Positions 46,360-57,779 are shown, counted from the first letter of the stretch. The stretch: DNA of 64,000 nt from Triticum aestivum (GCF_018294505.1 NC_057794.1:193363201-193427200); one strand, 5' to 3'. Numbers and translations: made by a program. The notes: a model not told the origin generated them from the letters alone.

Positions 46360-47415
46360 AAGTCGATTCAATCGACTGAAGTGTAGCTAAATCGGAGCAG
46401 CATCGCAAGCAAGAGCCAGAGTGAGAGCAGCAGCGCGAGCAAGAGCAAGAGCAAGAGCAGACCAAGCAGGGGACTGAGATCAAGAGTAAAGCAGCAGCGC
46501 GAGCGAGAGCTAAAGCAGCAGCAGCTCCTACTGATGTGGATGTCGACGCCATGGAGGAAGTGGCCGGCGACGCCACCGTTGATGGAGCCGCGCCGTGTCG
46601 GCTCGGGACCAAGCGTCGACAGCACTGTGAGATCGACTCAAGAAGAAAATGCGGCGATTAGTGTACAACCTCTTTGGTGGCGCCGATTAGGCAGCAGCTT
46701 CATCCAAGGAAACGGTGATTATGATGCTCTTCCGGTGGTGCAGGTGAAGACGATGGTGTGGGAATGGAGGTGGCGTGAAAGACGAGGGGAATGTCGGGGC
46801 AGCTCCTTGGAGGTGGAGGACGGGGTGGTAGAACCGGTGGGATGACCAGATCGATGACGGATCCTCATCTGGTACGATGGACGAGGGACGTCGAGGTGTT
46901 GTTGTGGACGACGTTGTCAGGGAAGAGGCTCTGGCTGGGTGGCGGACGGAGGAGGGTGTGGGGCTTCACGGGGTTTCCTGGCCTTGGTGTATGAATGGGT
47001 GGGGGGATGGGATGGGAGTGGGAAACCATGGCTTAGGGACGCGCTTGTCCGAAATGTGGGGTAAGTTACGAAAGTACCCCCCACTAATTTGTGGCGGTTC
47101 TTTCGATTCAGGGGTATCACAGGAATTTAGCGTGTCGGGATTTCACAGGAGGTGGGAGTTTTCACGTGCGTTGTAATTTTGGAATAGTAAGGCGCGGGTT
47201 GAGATGGAGGGAGTTGTCGGAGCACAACGAGACAAAGATATATCTTAAATATTTCAGGCTAACAAGGCACGGGTTGAAATTTCCGGACAAACTTTGAATT
47301 CATGTTATGTTCAATTAAAATATTTCGCTACGTGTATAATGCATGCAACCTAGTACTCAAATGAACGTTTTAGTGCATTCCAAACGTATATACTACCGCT
47401 TCAATATGAACTAAA

Positions 47416-47539
47416 TTTGAATTCGTTTCTCTATTTGAATAAGATCTACAATAATGATTGTTGTGAAGTTAAAGCATTTGAATTCGTTTCTCTGTTTTAG
47501 TAAGATCTACAATCGTCATTATTGTCAAGTTAAACCATC
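47416..47539. repeat. Tandem duplication of a 61-bp unit
   Basis: Units start TTTGAATTCGTTTCTCT at 47,416 and 47,477, and both contain AAGATCTACAAT and AAGTTAAA. Confidence 0.75.
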
Positions 47540-47774
47540 GTTTGTGTATTATCTTCACAGCACACCACATGATTAGTCTCGAGTTACATATGAACTATGT
47601 GTACTATATGAACTCGAACTTGATTTTTTAAATCCACTTTATGTTAAATTCAAATCATAGTACATTTCAAGCTCTAGCTAGATCTTCACAAACTAAACCA
47701 TGTCTCAGATGTATAATGTGTTTATCACATTATGTATGGTGCCCCACCCCCTACGCCTACAAGTATTTAGATGT

Positions 47775-47988
47775 GAGTTGCAAACACCACACATTACCAC
47801 AAATTCAAATAAAATGCGAGAATGTTTGATATATAGTATTGTTTAGATTGTTCGATATTTAGTTGTAAGCTGCAAACGCCACACATTATCACAAATTCAA
47901 ATAAAATGTGAGATTGTTTGATGTCTAGTATGGTTTAGATTGTTCGACATTTAGCTATGAGTTGCAAACGCCATGCATTATCACATTA
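47775..47988. repeat. Tandem repeat of a 92-bp unit, 2.3 copies
   Basis: Units start (G)AG(T/C)TGCAAAC at 47,775, 47,867 and 47,959, and share CACAAATTCAAATAAAATG and GTTTAGATTGTTCGA. Confidence 0.8.
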
Positions 47989-48870
47989 TGGTATAACATG
48001 TGCAAAACCACAACACGCATATCACTGCTATATTCATGCATGCATATGTTTAAAACACTATGATCTCCTATTCAAATATTTGAATCCACTTTCATTTCAA
48101 ATTATGATCTTTGTTAGTCTCTTACACCCACACAATCCTCTAACCTTTGTAGCTACCACTAACTTTCTCTCGTGCATGCACACGCCCTCCTCGCCCACCC
48201 TCCCACAGCATTCTATCCATCGCGCACATTCATTTTTTTTCTTTAGGTAGTTCTCCCATAGTCTCCACAACTCCTTTCCGACACACACCAATCGATAAAC
48301 CTCTCCAGCGATGTCTGCCTACAACATACACACGCACCTTCAATCTCCTCCTTTATTTGTCCTTGCCTCGTGTCTCTCATACGGTCCCACACACGTGTAA
48401 ACTCTCGCCCCTCTTTTCCTAGATCTCATAATCGCACACTCTTCCCCCTATCTAGCTAGTAGCTGGGCCTCTTGCACCATCTCCTAGCTCCATTATTTCT
48501 ATCAATCCGTCTTGCCGGGCCTTATTTGCCTCTAACAAATGGATGTACACCGACCGATCTCCCGCTATACATATGGCTAGCTAGGTCCTTATAACTCATT
48601 TTTCCCCACGCGTCGATCGATCTATCTCATTAGTTATGTCTCTCGCTTCCTCCGACAAACAACAATTGATCTACCGATCTAGTTAGGTTTGCTTACCAAA
48701 CACATGGTTCCCCTTCATCATCGATGGATGTGTCCCGACAGATCTATCACGCACAGGCACACACAGAAACATATCCCCACTCTTATTGATGATATTGCAG
48801 TTCCACCCCCAGTTTGTCTAGTAGGCCTCTCCCACCATCTTCGAGAAGCAACTCCATCACCCATCCAACA

Positions 48871-48919
48871 CTCTACCCCTCTCCCTCCCTCTCTCTCTCC
48901 TCTCTCTCTCTCTCTCTGT
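48871..48919. repeat. CT-rich microsatellite
   Basis: CCTCTCCCTCCCTCTCTCTC followed by more CT units. Confidence 0.8.
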
Positions 48920-49861
48920 CCCATCCTATTTCCCGTCCTTCAGTTATGTATGGATGTCGACCGATCTCCCTCCAGACATAGCTGGGTCACTCCTTCTCAA
49001 CACATATATGAGTCATTCTACCTCTACATTTAGGCCTCTGCCTACCCCTCCCCCACCCGCTCCCACACACACACACCGATACATCGATCACTCTAGTCAT
49101 GTCTCCGTACCACACACAAACTTGACCTGTGCCCTCTGACGTTACGGTAGCTAGGTCAGTCGCCCTATATCTTTGACTTGCACACACACACAATTTCGAT
49201 GGCTCTCTTCATTGATCTCGCATCCACCCACTTGATCCTCTCTGACTCTATCGATATCTATGACCCCTCCCTCTCTTCTCATGGATCGCCCGACCCTCTA
49301 TATATGATATGGATAGGCCTCCATTTCACACACATTGCATGCAAAAATTTGTTTGAGATGTCATCGACACATATTCCCACAAATACATTCACGAAATCAA
49401 CCTCCCCCCCAAAACAAAAAACACTCAAGAACGCACAAGCCATTTGTCTAGGTTTGCATCTCTCACACACACCCACGTAGGTGGGGGACGTGCATGAAGA
49501 GAAGAGGTGCACGCACGGCGCATGTACTCCCGTCTCTTTCCCAACCACACCCGCGCGGGTACATGGTGGAGCTCATTTCTGTACGAAAAGGCAGCCCACG
49601 TGGTAATTTGACACGTGTAATGGTTGTCCACTAGATGGAGGGAGGATCTTCTACCACGGGTGAACAAACAAATTGCGACTTGACGCGTTATGTTAAAAAA
49701 GAGGCAAACCATGTGGGGCCTACCTTAGAGGTAAGGCTCTATACACTGGAGTACTTTTGATGTGTCCCGTCAACTCACAGAACGAGGAGAAGCTTGCTTA
49801 GTATGCCATCTCCCCCGCCCACGGGCGAGGTGGCTCGCAGGATGAGGTGAAGCTTGCTTAC

Positions 49862-50098
49862 TACGCCTTACGCCCGCTCCCTCGCCCACGCACGTGGTGG
49901 TTCGCAGGACTAGGAGAAAAATTTACTAGTACTCCCTCCGTTTACCCCTCGTCCCTACCTTGGTTAGAGATATTATCATATTGTTTGGAATATATGTCCT
50001 TTAGTAGATTTCAATATGAACTACTAGTACATACTCCAAACACTGATGTATATAGACATATTTTAGAGTGTAGATTCACTCATTTGCTCCGTATGTAG
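49862..50098. repeat. Segmental duplication copy 1, including a truncated Stowaway-like MITE
   Basis: TACGCCTTACGCCCGCTCCC through to TCCGTATGTAG is repeated at 51,193-51,432. In this copy the MITE starts CTCCCTCCGTTT at 49,932, but its right inverted end is missing. Upstream, 49,775-49,930 holds three diverged units of about 65 bp containing GAGAAGCTTGCTTA. Confidence 0.7.
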
Positions 50099-50364
50099 TC
50101 CATATTGAAATGGACGTAATAATACGCACTCTCCCTCGCCCCTCGACCCTCGCCATGTGGTGGACGTGCAACAATTCATTCTGTCTCATATAGCCAGAAC
50201 GATATATACTGCAGTACCATTATTGCTCGACTTCCCAAAGAGGCGAAGACCCATTCGCAAGGTTAATAGTTTGGAGATGCCAAGCGCAAGGTTTATAAGA
50301 GAACGCGTAGTAGGTGCCGCATCATTTATAAATAAAGTTTTTCACTTTAGTGGCATGTACACAA

Positions 50365-51050
50365 TATAAATAGGTTCATATGCAGAGCAAAGGAAACCGC
50401 TCCACTATATACATAGGCAAGACGAGCCTACACAGTTGCTTGCTGGGGTTGCTCTCTTCAGTTTTCACACTCTCTCGCACAAAACCACTATGGCCACATC
50501 TCTAACATCCCGGCGGATCACGTCCGCCGGGGGAAAGGGTGGATTCTTAGTGTAGACGCGGTCGCCGTCGCCGACAGCGAAAACCCACTGTCGACACGTC
50601 TCAATCAGGGGTCCCCGCCATTCTCTCACATAAAGCTGGTGAGGTTGCCTTCGTCCATTGCTCACTGCCGCGACGTGGGTAGTTGCCTCCTCCCGCCACC
50701 CTCCATTAGGTTGAGCTACGTCCCTACATCCGTCAGGTACAACTCCCTTTACACCCGGCGTGCACCACTGCTCTAGCTGCCCACATCACTCCATGTGGAT
50801 ATTTTCTACTTCTTTGCCCCGCACATACCTCTACTGGCTTCTACGTACTGTATTTGTGATGAGTTTATGTCTCATCAACTAGTTCCAGTAATCTTATTCT
50901 AATCACGCTTCTTCAATTTCTTTTCCACAGGGATGCTCATCTCGATTTTGGTGAAACTGCACAAAATGATCCGATGGTCAAAGGGTTGCAAACTTCATTC
51001 CTTAGGAAGCGCCGACATTGCCAGCAAATTAAAGCCTGGTTAGGGTTTAC
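50365..51050 (+). other. Possible transcription unit or gene fragment, unrecognised
   Basis: A TATA box (TATAAATAGG at about 50,365) precedes an ATG at 50,490, whose frame closes after 19 codons. The frame one base away stays open for about 90 codons but has no ATG. Farther on, TTCAATTTCTTTTCCACAGG (50,915-50,935) is a good splice-acceptor pattern, and CAGGTACAA near 50,737 could be a donor. No known domain. It may be a decayed low-copy gene or chance. Confidence 0.2.
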
Positions 51051-51058
51051 GGTTCAAG

Positions 51059-51176
51059 GGCTAGGGACTGCATGGATCGTTTTTTTTTCTTTAGCTGTAT
51101 CTGTTTCAATGGCTAGGGACTGCATGGATCGTTTTTTTCTTTAGCTGTCTCTGTTTCAATGGCTAGGGACTGCATG
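51059..51176. repeat. Tandem repeat of about 51 bp, 2.3 copies
   Basis: Units start GGCTAGGGACTGCATG at 51,059, 51,111 and 51,161, each with a T-run and TTTAGCTGT. Confidence 0.8.
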
Positions 51177-51192
51177 AGTAGTAGTAGTATTG

Positions 51193-51434
51193 TACGCCTT
51201 ACGCCCGCTCCCTCGCCCACGCGCGTGGTGGCTCGCAGGACGAGGAGAAATTTTTACTACTCCCTCCGTTTACTCCTTGTCCCTACTACCTTGGTTAGAG
51301 AAATTATCATATTGTTTGGAATATATATGTCCTTTAGTAGATTTCAATATGAACTACTAGTACAGACCCCAAACACTGATGTATATAGACGTATTTTAGA
51401 GTGTAGATTCACTCATTTTGCTCCGTATGTAGCA
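51193..51434. repeat. Segmental duplication copy 2
   Basis: Matches 49,862-50,098 with scattered differences and includes most of the MITE at 51,260. Confidence 0.7.
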
Positions 51435-51468
51435 TAAAGTTGAGACTCTTATTTTGGAATGGAGGGAG
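51260..51468. mobile_element. Stowaway-like MITE, 209 bp
   Basis: Ends CTCCCTCCGTT and GGAATGGAGGGAG, with TA on both sides (51,258-51,259 and 51,469-51,470), as for Tc1/mariner-type Stowaway elements. Confidence 0.7.
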
Positions 51469-51647
51469 TACATATTTGCTATGATCTATCAATCATTGAG
51501 ATGCAATAGCATGCATGTTAGTCTCCTTTGTATTTGATGAAATGTTGCAACGGGCAACCTTGGACGCAAGATACATGTAATAGAAGCTGGAAGCTTCATA
51601 GCATTGTACTATCTCACTGATAAATTGCAGTACGTACTATACAAGTA

Positions 51648-51803
51648 CTTCCTGCATTCCTAAATATAAGTCTTTGTAGAGATTTCACCATGAACCACTG
51701 GATGTATATAGATGCATTTTAAGTGGAGATTCATTCATTTTGTTCCGTATGTAGTCCACCTAGTGGAATCTCTACAAAGACTTATATTTAGAAACGGAGG
51801 GAG
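51648..51803. mobile_element. Stowaway MITE, 156 bp
   Basis: Inverted ends CTTCCTGCATTCCTAAATAT and ATATTTAGAAACGGAGGGAG. The internal arms TAAGTCTTTGTAGAGAT and ATCTCTACAAAGACTTA pair as a long hairpin. TA duplications lie at 51,646-51,647 and 51,804-51,805. The left CTCCCTCC end is mutated to CTTCCTGC. Confidence 0.85.
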
Positions 51804-52380
51804 TACTATGCAAAGAGTTAGGTGTCGCCCGGTATCCAGAAAATATGGTGATAGTGTGAGGTGGGCCATGTAATCACTGAGCCTGCATGTGTTTCACTGC
51901 TCTTGCACTCCTCCGCCGTAAGAATGGAGAAAATTGTAATCTAGTAGTACCTCCTTTCGCCGAAAGCGTGGGACATCTAGTAGTCCTACCACCTCAGTAA
52001 TAATGACCAATGAGCCGTCAAATCACATAGACCCAGCAGTAAGTTGAACGGACGAAGCAACCATCACTCTTTAATCCGCTTCTCCCTTCAACGCAGGCGC
52101 CAGTGAGAGGTCGCGTCCGCTCTGCCCGGGCATGAATGCGGCACCGATTCTTTGGAGCGGCAATGACCCTTTCAGGCAGGAAGCGCACGCGGGTGATGGA
52201 GGGGTTTTGGGTGGGCCAGGCTAGTCACGAGTGGGCGTGGCAGTTTTCCGCCTGTCCCTACCAGATGCCCGGAAACGAGAGGATGCACCGACTCTTGCGG
52301 CTCAAATCATACACTACACACCATCTTTCTGTAGGAGTAGGTCAATCTGTCACTATCTCTAACACACACATGCTGTTAAA

Positions 52381-52408
52381 CACACACACGCACACACACA
52401 CACACACA
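52381..52408. repeat. CA microsatellite
   Basis: About 14 CA units with one CG variant. Confidence 0.85.
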
Positions 52409-52523
52409 GGAGAATAGGAAAATCATGCGAGTGCGAAGCCACAGGAAGTGAGATACAAATGGAGTACGTACAAGAAGAGAAGAGGTGATGAATATTCCAT
52501 CGAACCTAGACTGAGGAGTAGTA

Positions 52524-53203
52524 CTCCCTCCGTCTAGGTGTTAAGTCATCCTACAGAAATCAGATATTCCCAAAATGTTTAGGCGTCATCCATTAACTTC
52601 GCATCTCAATCCCCTCATGGCCTTGTTGCTAGCGAGCGTTGTTACTTAGGGAGCGTTCGGATCCTTAGCAAGAACATATTATAGCATAGCCGAGCAAGAT
52701 TAGGCATTTGGAACTATTAAAATATGTTAGCTTTTGTGGGCCAGCTAGCTTGGGTGGGCTAGAAAAACCTTGCTAGCTCAGGAGAGCCAGATCGGCTCGC
52801 TTCCGACAGCAAACTTCGCGTAGTAGTAACATAGACTAGTAACATATGCATGTTGTACTAGTCCAAGTTACTCACCACTATGACTAGCCTAAGCAATGTA
52901 ACCAAACGCTCCATACTCTGCCTTGTTATCTCCCCCGGAAACCCAATGCATGGAGCGCAACTACACGTTGATCAGTCAAGAAATCAAAGTCGCCTTGCAT
53001 GCGAGTTAATACGTGGCCCTGCATGGTAGCTAAAACGACATCTCTTAGTTGTTTGGATTAATTGTTGCGTTTAGAGACATAAATCAGGGCTTTGATTGGA
53101 GGAATGACCGGTCAAGTTTCTCCTTCTCCTCCAATCTGCTTTCACCTTGGTCCCGCTGCACCTTCAATCTCCAACGTGACTTATTACACCTAGACGGAGG
53201 GAG
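52524..53203. mobile_element. Stowaway-like element of about 680 bp with a nested insertion
   Basis: Left end CTCCCTCCGTCTAGGTGTTA is mirrored by ACACCTAGACGGAGGGAG at 53,186-53,203. TA precedes the left end, but TC follows the right. At 52,650-52,912 a segment bounded by GGAGCGTTCGG and CCAAACGCTCC looks like a second small inverted-repeat transposon inside it. Confidence 0.6.
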
Positions 53204-53683
53204 TCGTACGAGATACGGTGGCACACTTACTTAGGTCGAATACAAGTGCCCAAATTATGTGCATGTTATAATAAGGATTCACTTAAAATAGTACGTGGGC
53301 GAACAGAGGGATCTATTGAACAGTGTTTCCGAGCAGTAGCGAGATGTGTGGGGTAAGATACACCGATGGCGCTTTTAATTTTTCTTATTAATTTGTTTGT
53401 TTCACCCTCTAACTGGTGGGACCCAACGTACTACATGGAGAGAGGTAAGGTGACTAAAGCTGCATTATTTCTGCACCACTGTGGATAGTCTTACCACCAA
53501 AGCCACATGACACGATTATTATTTAAATCCCAATGACTCCCGGACACACAAAAAACACGACATGCTTGTCACACGAATGTAGGAATGTATAAAAGGTTAT
53601 TTTCCTCTGGTTGAACATAACGGGAGGGTTGTGTAGCTGGTTAGCCTGTTCGCTCATCAAACATGAGGTATCGGGTTCGATAA

Positions 53684-54351
53684 TGTGACGCCCGAATAAT
53701 TATGTTACAGTAATCTCATGCTAATGATACCACGCCACCGCGATTACTGTTGTTAATCTCGCAATTATTCAATCCCGTTCGAATTAAAAATTCAAATCTA
53801 GTCAAATGGAAAAAGTTTCTAACATGCAAACAAAAATGTTCAAAGTGTGGCAAATAATCCCTGGATATTTGTCATGTTGGAACCAACCTCTTTTGGATTC
53901 TCAAAATGCCCCTGGAAACTTTTTTAGTGATTCAGGAGCATTTAAATTTGGCCTTTTTAATTTCTAAAAATGGTTAGACATTCCCTTTGGCCTCAAACTT
54001 TTTGTGCCTCCCAGAAATAATGTGCTAGATTTTTGTGACAAGTCTCATTCTAACAAGACTCGTTTAGTTTTTCAATTTACTAGAAAACAATAGCCAAAAT
54101 TTGAAAATAGAAACTATAAAAGAAAAGGGAAAGAGATTTGCAAAAAATAAAAGGCCCACTCCCCTATTTCCCTGGGCCTAGCCCAGCTCCCCGCACCAGA
54201 TGAACCACCCTCTCCTTCCTGTTCATCGGTCTCAGACAGCTACAGGGCGCGTGCTCCCACCAAGCCACCTTGTCGGTGCCTCCCCGGTGAGAGGATAAGG
54301 CCACGCCCCACCCCTGCGCCTCGCTCCCCTCATCTCCCCTCCCCACTTGCT
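53684..54351 (+). mobile_element. LTR-like fragment opening TGTGACGCCCGAATAA
   Basis: The opening and the course from AT-rich to a GGCCCACTCCCC...GGGCCTAGCCCAG block resemble a grass LTR, as in 23,426-24,315. It is cut by the next LTR fragment. Confidence 0.4.
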
Positions 54352-54804
54352 ACAGGGTCCCGATTGACTTTTGGTGGCTACAGAGGCTTCTGGTGGCGGA
54401 ACTCCCGATCTAATCTCTGTTCTGGAAGTTTTAGGGTACAATGATATATATGGGTGCAAGAAGGACGTTGGAGGAGCCACGGGGGCCCCACGAGGCAGGC
54501 GGCGCGCCCCCCACCCTCGTGGGCAGCCCGTGTCTCCCCTGACGTGCACTCCAAGTTCCCTGGGTTGCTTTCCTTCCAAAAATAACTTCTCCAGTTGATT
54601 TTGTTCTGTTTCGACTCCGTCCGATATTCCTTTTCTTCAAAACACTGAAATAGGCATAAAACAGCAAATCTGGGCTAGGCCTCCGGTTAATAGGTTAGTC
54701 CCAAAAATAATATAAAAGTGGATAATAAAGCCCTATATTGCCCAAAACAGTAGATAATATAGCATGGAGCAATCAAAAATTATAGATACGTTGGAGACGT
54801 ATCA
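54352..54804 (+). mobile_element. Fragment of an Athila-type LTR
   Basis: TACAGGGTCCCGATTGAC through GGAGACGTATCA is the last 450 bp of the LTR type that opens TGATGTCTAC. It is the same family group as 1-560, but shows the other end, in inverse orientation. It replaces the 5' part of the element F LTR. Confidence 0.65.
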
Positions 54805-55136
54805 GAAGTCACCGAGCCGGACATGATTATAAGCCGGCCGGGACTCTGTAGGCCACCAGGCGTCAACCCATGTATATAAGGGGACGACCTAGTGGTGGCT
54901 TAGGGCAAGAAACAACAAGTCGATAACCAAGTCAGTGAGTTGAGCCTCTTGGTGATCGAAACCTCAGCAATACCAATCCCAAATAGATGTAGGCTTTTAC
55001 CTTCATCGTAAGGGGCCAAACTAGTATAAAACTCTCTCGTGTCCTTTGTCCCTATTAACCCCTTTAAGCTTCCTAGTGAGATGGCCCTACGATTAAGTCC
55101 TTGCTCTAGGACATCTACCGTGACAATTCCACGACA
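54805..55136 (+). repeat. Element F 5' LTR, 3' part
   Basis: It holds TATATAAG (54,873-54,880) and ends CCACGACA. The R-U5 part (ATGTAGGCTTTTACCT) is shared with element D, while the preceding U3 is different. The 5' half is lost at 54,804. Confidence 0.75.
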
Positions 55137-55157
55137 GTTGGCGCCCACCGTGGGGCC
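55137..55157 (+). promoter_or_regulatory. Primer-binding-site-like sequence of element F
   Basis: GTTGGCGCCCACCGTGGGGC directly follows the LTR end. I did not assign the tRNA. Confidence 0.55.
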
Positions 55158-55216
55158 AGCGCACGGTGGATTTGAGTTCTTGAAGGGCAACTTCGAAGGG
55201 CTCAAGGGATACGCCA

Positions 55217-57635
55217 TGGGACGGATGACCGAGAGTCGTCGCGGGAAGCTTTACATCGATGACGAAGGCTGGGGCCCTGAGGCTGGCTCAATTGAGTACG
55301 TGTACCAGGTCCCCTTCGGTGGAATTCACGTCTTCATCGGCCGGATCGGCGAGTCAGGCCCTGAGCCAGACGTCGGCACCAACCTCATCGAAACGGCTCA
55401 GTGCGCAAGGACCACCCGTGTTCAATCTGTCGTGAAGCATGCCTCCATAGGCTGCGTCCACGGCGGTGAATACTCTAAAGGATCGGTGGAGGGCGGTGAG
55501 ATGGTCGTCTGCTCTGACATTGCATCATCAACGGGCACGACAGAATCTTTGTACCAGCTGCAAGACGGCATGTTCAGGGGCTGTTCCGATGGCAGCAGTA
55601 TTCCAGACACTCTTGAGCCGCCGAATTGGGTCGGAGTCTTCATGGCAGGGACACAACCCGGGCAGAACTCTATAGCAGCGGCAGCAACAGGTACCGGGTC
55701 GGCTGCAGCCGGGTCAAGAGACCCCGCGCGCCCCCCGGCTTAGATTCTAATGGACCTCATGGATAAACTGACGACTCTGTTGACCGCCGTGGTAGAGCCG
55801 GTAGATAAAGCCCAGCATGACGCAGAGGTGCCACATGTACGTGAAGAGATGGTGCAAGCTAAGGAAAATCTAGCCGCAGAGGAAGTCAGGATGGCAGCGG
55901 AGCGGGCGGCTTTGGATGTTCGTGCTCAAGAGCTTCAAGTGGAGACCTTCCGGCTCTCGGTGGATCTTAACGCATCAAACGAGGTCATGAGGAGGAGGCA
56001 TCAGAAAACTCAGTCACGTCTACCTCTGACGCTTGATCCTAGGAACCTATTCCATACACCCGGGGCTGGGGCAAGCAACCCACCGGAGGCAAACCGGATC
56101 ACGACACCCGGCGCACCGGTTTAGCCGCGTGCCATGGAACCACCTCGTATAATTGCCGCGCCACCTCATTATGTACCAACACCGCCGGGTCACTTATCCA
56201 ACCCTTTTGAAAACCTCATCGTAGCATCAGGTCGTTTGGCGGCTCTTCCGATGGAAGGTGACTCACCGGCGGCAATCGAAACACGGAGGGTAAGAGAACT
56301 TCTTCAAACAGCTCTGACGCAGCAGGATGCGTACTCCTACAGTCGAGACAGGATCCATTCAACTCCTTGCCCAAGCCGGAGCCTAAGTTACAGTAGGCAT
56401 ATGGAGTCCGCAGATATGTCAAACAATGCTCAACGCCACAACCGGCCATACAGGCATGAGCCAGCGCGGGCTGGAGCCCTTAACTTGGCGGATCAGGAGA
56501 GGATTCGTCAAGAGGCGGAATGAGCAGCTCAAATGGCAGCAGATCAGGCGGCTCATCAAACTTTTCTGGCTTATCCAGCAACCTCGGTCGAGGCAGGAGT
56601 GGTCACAAGAACCGGAGGCGTGCCTTTCTTGGTGCCGGCCATACGTAATGAGCGTTTGCCAAAGGACTTCAAGGGGCCTTGTAAAGTGCCTAATTACACA
56701 GCTAACCTACAGCCTGGGGCTTGGATTGAGAGTTACGAGATGGCTATGGAGTTATTGGAGGTCAGCGATGCTGCAATGGCCAAGTATTTCACCATGATGT
56801 TAGATGGAACAGCTCGTACTTGGTTGAAGGGATTGCCACCAAATTCTATCAGCTCGTGGGCGGAGTTGAAGGCCCGGTTCATCCAGAACTTTAAGGACAC
56901 GTGTAAGCAGCCTATGTCGATTGTGGACCTGACCAATTGCAAGCAAGAGGATGGTGAATCCACAACCCATTGGGTGCGCCGGGTCAAGGAGATAATACAT
57001 TCATCTGATAAGATGGATGCCGGCTCAGCAGTCTTGATGTTGGAGAAAAATTGTCATTTCGAACCTCTGAAGCAGAAGCTGGGGTGGCTCAAGCGTGACT
57101 ATAATGACATGGGAACGTTGATGGCGGCTCTCGCCAAGTATGCTGATTCTGATACTACCAAGGACCCGGTGTCTGACGAAGAAAAGGCAATGAAGGGAAA
57201 AAAGAACGGCAACGGCAAGGGTCACTAGCATAACCTGACAAATTAGGGATGTAATAAATGTAAGGCTGATGAGTTTGTTGCTAACACCAATGATAGGGCG
57301 GTAATCAACGACCCAAGGGCAGACAGCCCCCTCGGTCCGGTGGGTCAGGTCCCACCCTTGAGCAGTTATTAAATGAACCTTGTCCAAAGCACGGCACCCG
57401 GGAGAAGCTAGCCACCCACCTGTGGAAGGATCGTACGATCATGAAGGCGTTTAAAAATTCAAATGCGTTTGATGGAGGTCACGATCCAAGTGGTGGTTTA
57501 GGAGGAGGCGGTTTTTACGGCCCGGGCGCCAGTTTAGGTGGAGGAGGATTTCACGGTCAGGGCCATCCTGGTAACCAAGGAGGATATAATCAACAACCCA
57601 GCCAGGGTAATCAGCAGCAACAATCAGGTTATTAG
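55217..57635 (+). pseudogene. Gag of element F, with several stops
   Basis: One frame carries gag from about 55,217 to 57,228 through stops at 55,741, 56,122 and 56,521. Segments: an N-terminal region MGRMTESRRGKLYIDDEG, a coiled-coil-like part (KENLAAEEVRMAAERAALD), a disordered Pro/Ser part, and a Retrotrans_gag core. The core contains VPNYTANLQPGAWIESYEMA, then GTARTWLKGLPPNSISSW and ARFIQNFKDTCKQP. After the TAG at 57,226 and a frame change near 57,300, a Gly-rich tail with a CPKHGTREK zinc-knuckle-like motif follows to 57,635. Gag packages the element RNA. Confidence 0.8.
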
Positions 57636-57779
57636 AGCAACCCGAAATAGCTGAGCAGTGGTCAATACCATGTATTCACCACTAGTTTATGTAAGAGGGA
57701 CCAGAAGCTTCACAAGAGGGTCGTCAATGCCGTTGAGCCGGCGATTCCACGTTATCTACGTTGGTCAGAGCAGCCCATA

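Larger units (their letters stand above)
41400..46850 (-). pseudogene. Decayed multi-exon gene inside CACTA 2
   Basis: Exon-like pieces on the minus strand, from 5' to 3', include 45,567-45,271 (AAPTTKPSIIAEQYLGLLLE), 45,076-44,810 (CVVYPAPAVLCSTLAQLLQR) and three related acidic exons between 44,400 and 43,320. Then come a Pro/Thr-rich exon at 42,651-42,349 (TPTPADSNPFPVDTTLSP) and a C-terminal exon at 41,808-41,545 (KSVRLLESQLQVERHRSDVM), probably coiled coil. Exons are separated by AT-rich, repeat-filled introns. I do not recognise a catalytic domain. A TnpA-like, second-ORF role of CACTA elements is a guess from position. Exon limits were not resolved. Confidence 0.4.
39900..47250 (+). mobile_element. 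CACTA element 2, far end not identified
   Basis: CACTACAAAAAAATACACTT at 39,900 is a CACTA terminus inserted in the element D LTR. Behind it comes a subterminal zone to about 41,150 with dozens of GGCCCRTT/GGCCCAT words, then a decayed multi-exon gene read on the minus strand (41,400-46,850). The right limit is set where repeat-like sequence gives way to plain spacer. No matching inverted terminus was found, and no DDE-type transposase domain is visible, so this is either a deletion derivative or a truncated copy. Confidence 0.6.
47251..53683. other. Spacer without a recognised gene, with MITEs and short repeats
   Basis: Pyrimidine-rich stretch 48,100-49,500 with CT and CA microsatellites. 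Small MITEs lie at 49,932, 51,260, 51,648 and 52,524. There is a segmental duplication and local tandem repeats. No ORF in it has recognisable content. This is the least repeat-like part of the window and the best place to look for a low-copy transcript. Confidence 0.55.

Noticed and set aside
45803..46612. Long minus-strand ORF
   Set aside because: It is open only because it crosses the run of unknown bases.
52136..52417. 93-codon ORF near a CA microsatellite
   Set aside because: Its end is the translated microsatellite, and no domain or splice context supports it.
53632..53690. tRNA-like words (TAGCTGGTTAGC, GGTTCGAT)
   Set aside because: A and B box-like words occur at about the right spacing, but no cloverleaf can be drawn and the 3' end runs into an LTR start. 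Too weak to call.
54805..55136. Reading this LTR remnant as the continuation of the element D 3' LTR after the CACTA
   Set aside because: The upstream part does not match the D LTR after its CTCACTGG point; only R-U5 is shared. It is followed by a primer site and gag, so it is the 5' LTR of element F.
55039..55216. Upstream ATG at 55,039 as gag start
   Set aside because: It lies in the LTR and reads through the primer-binding site. A start after that site (about 55,217) is more likely.
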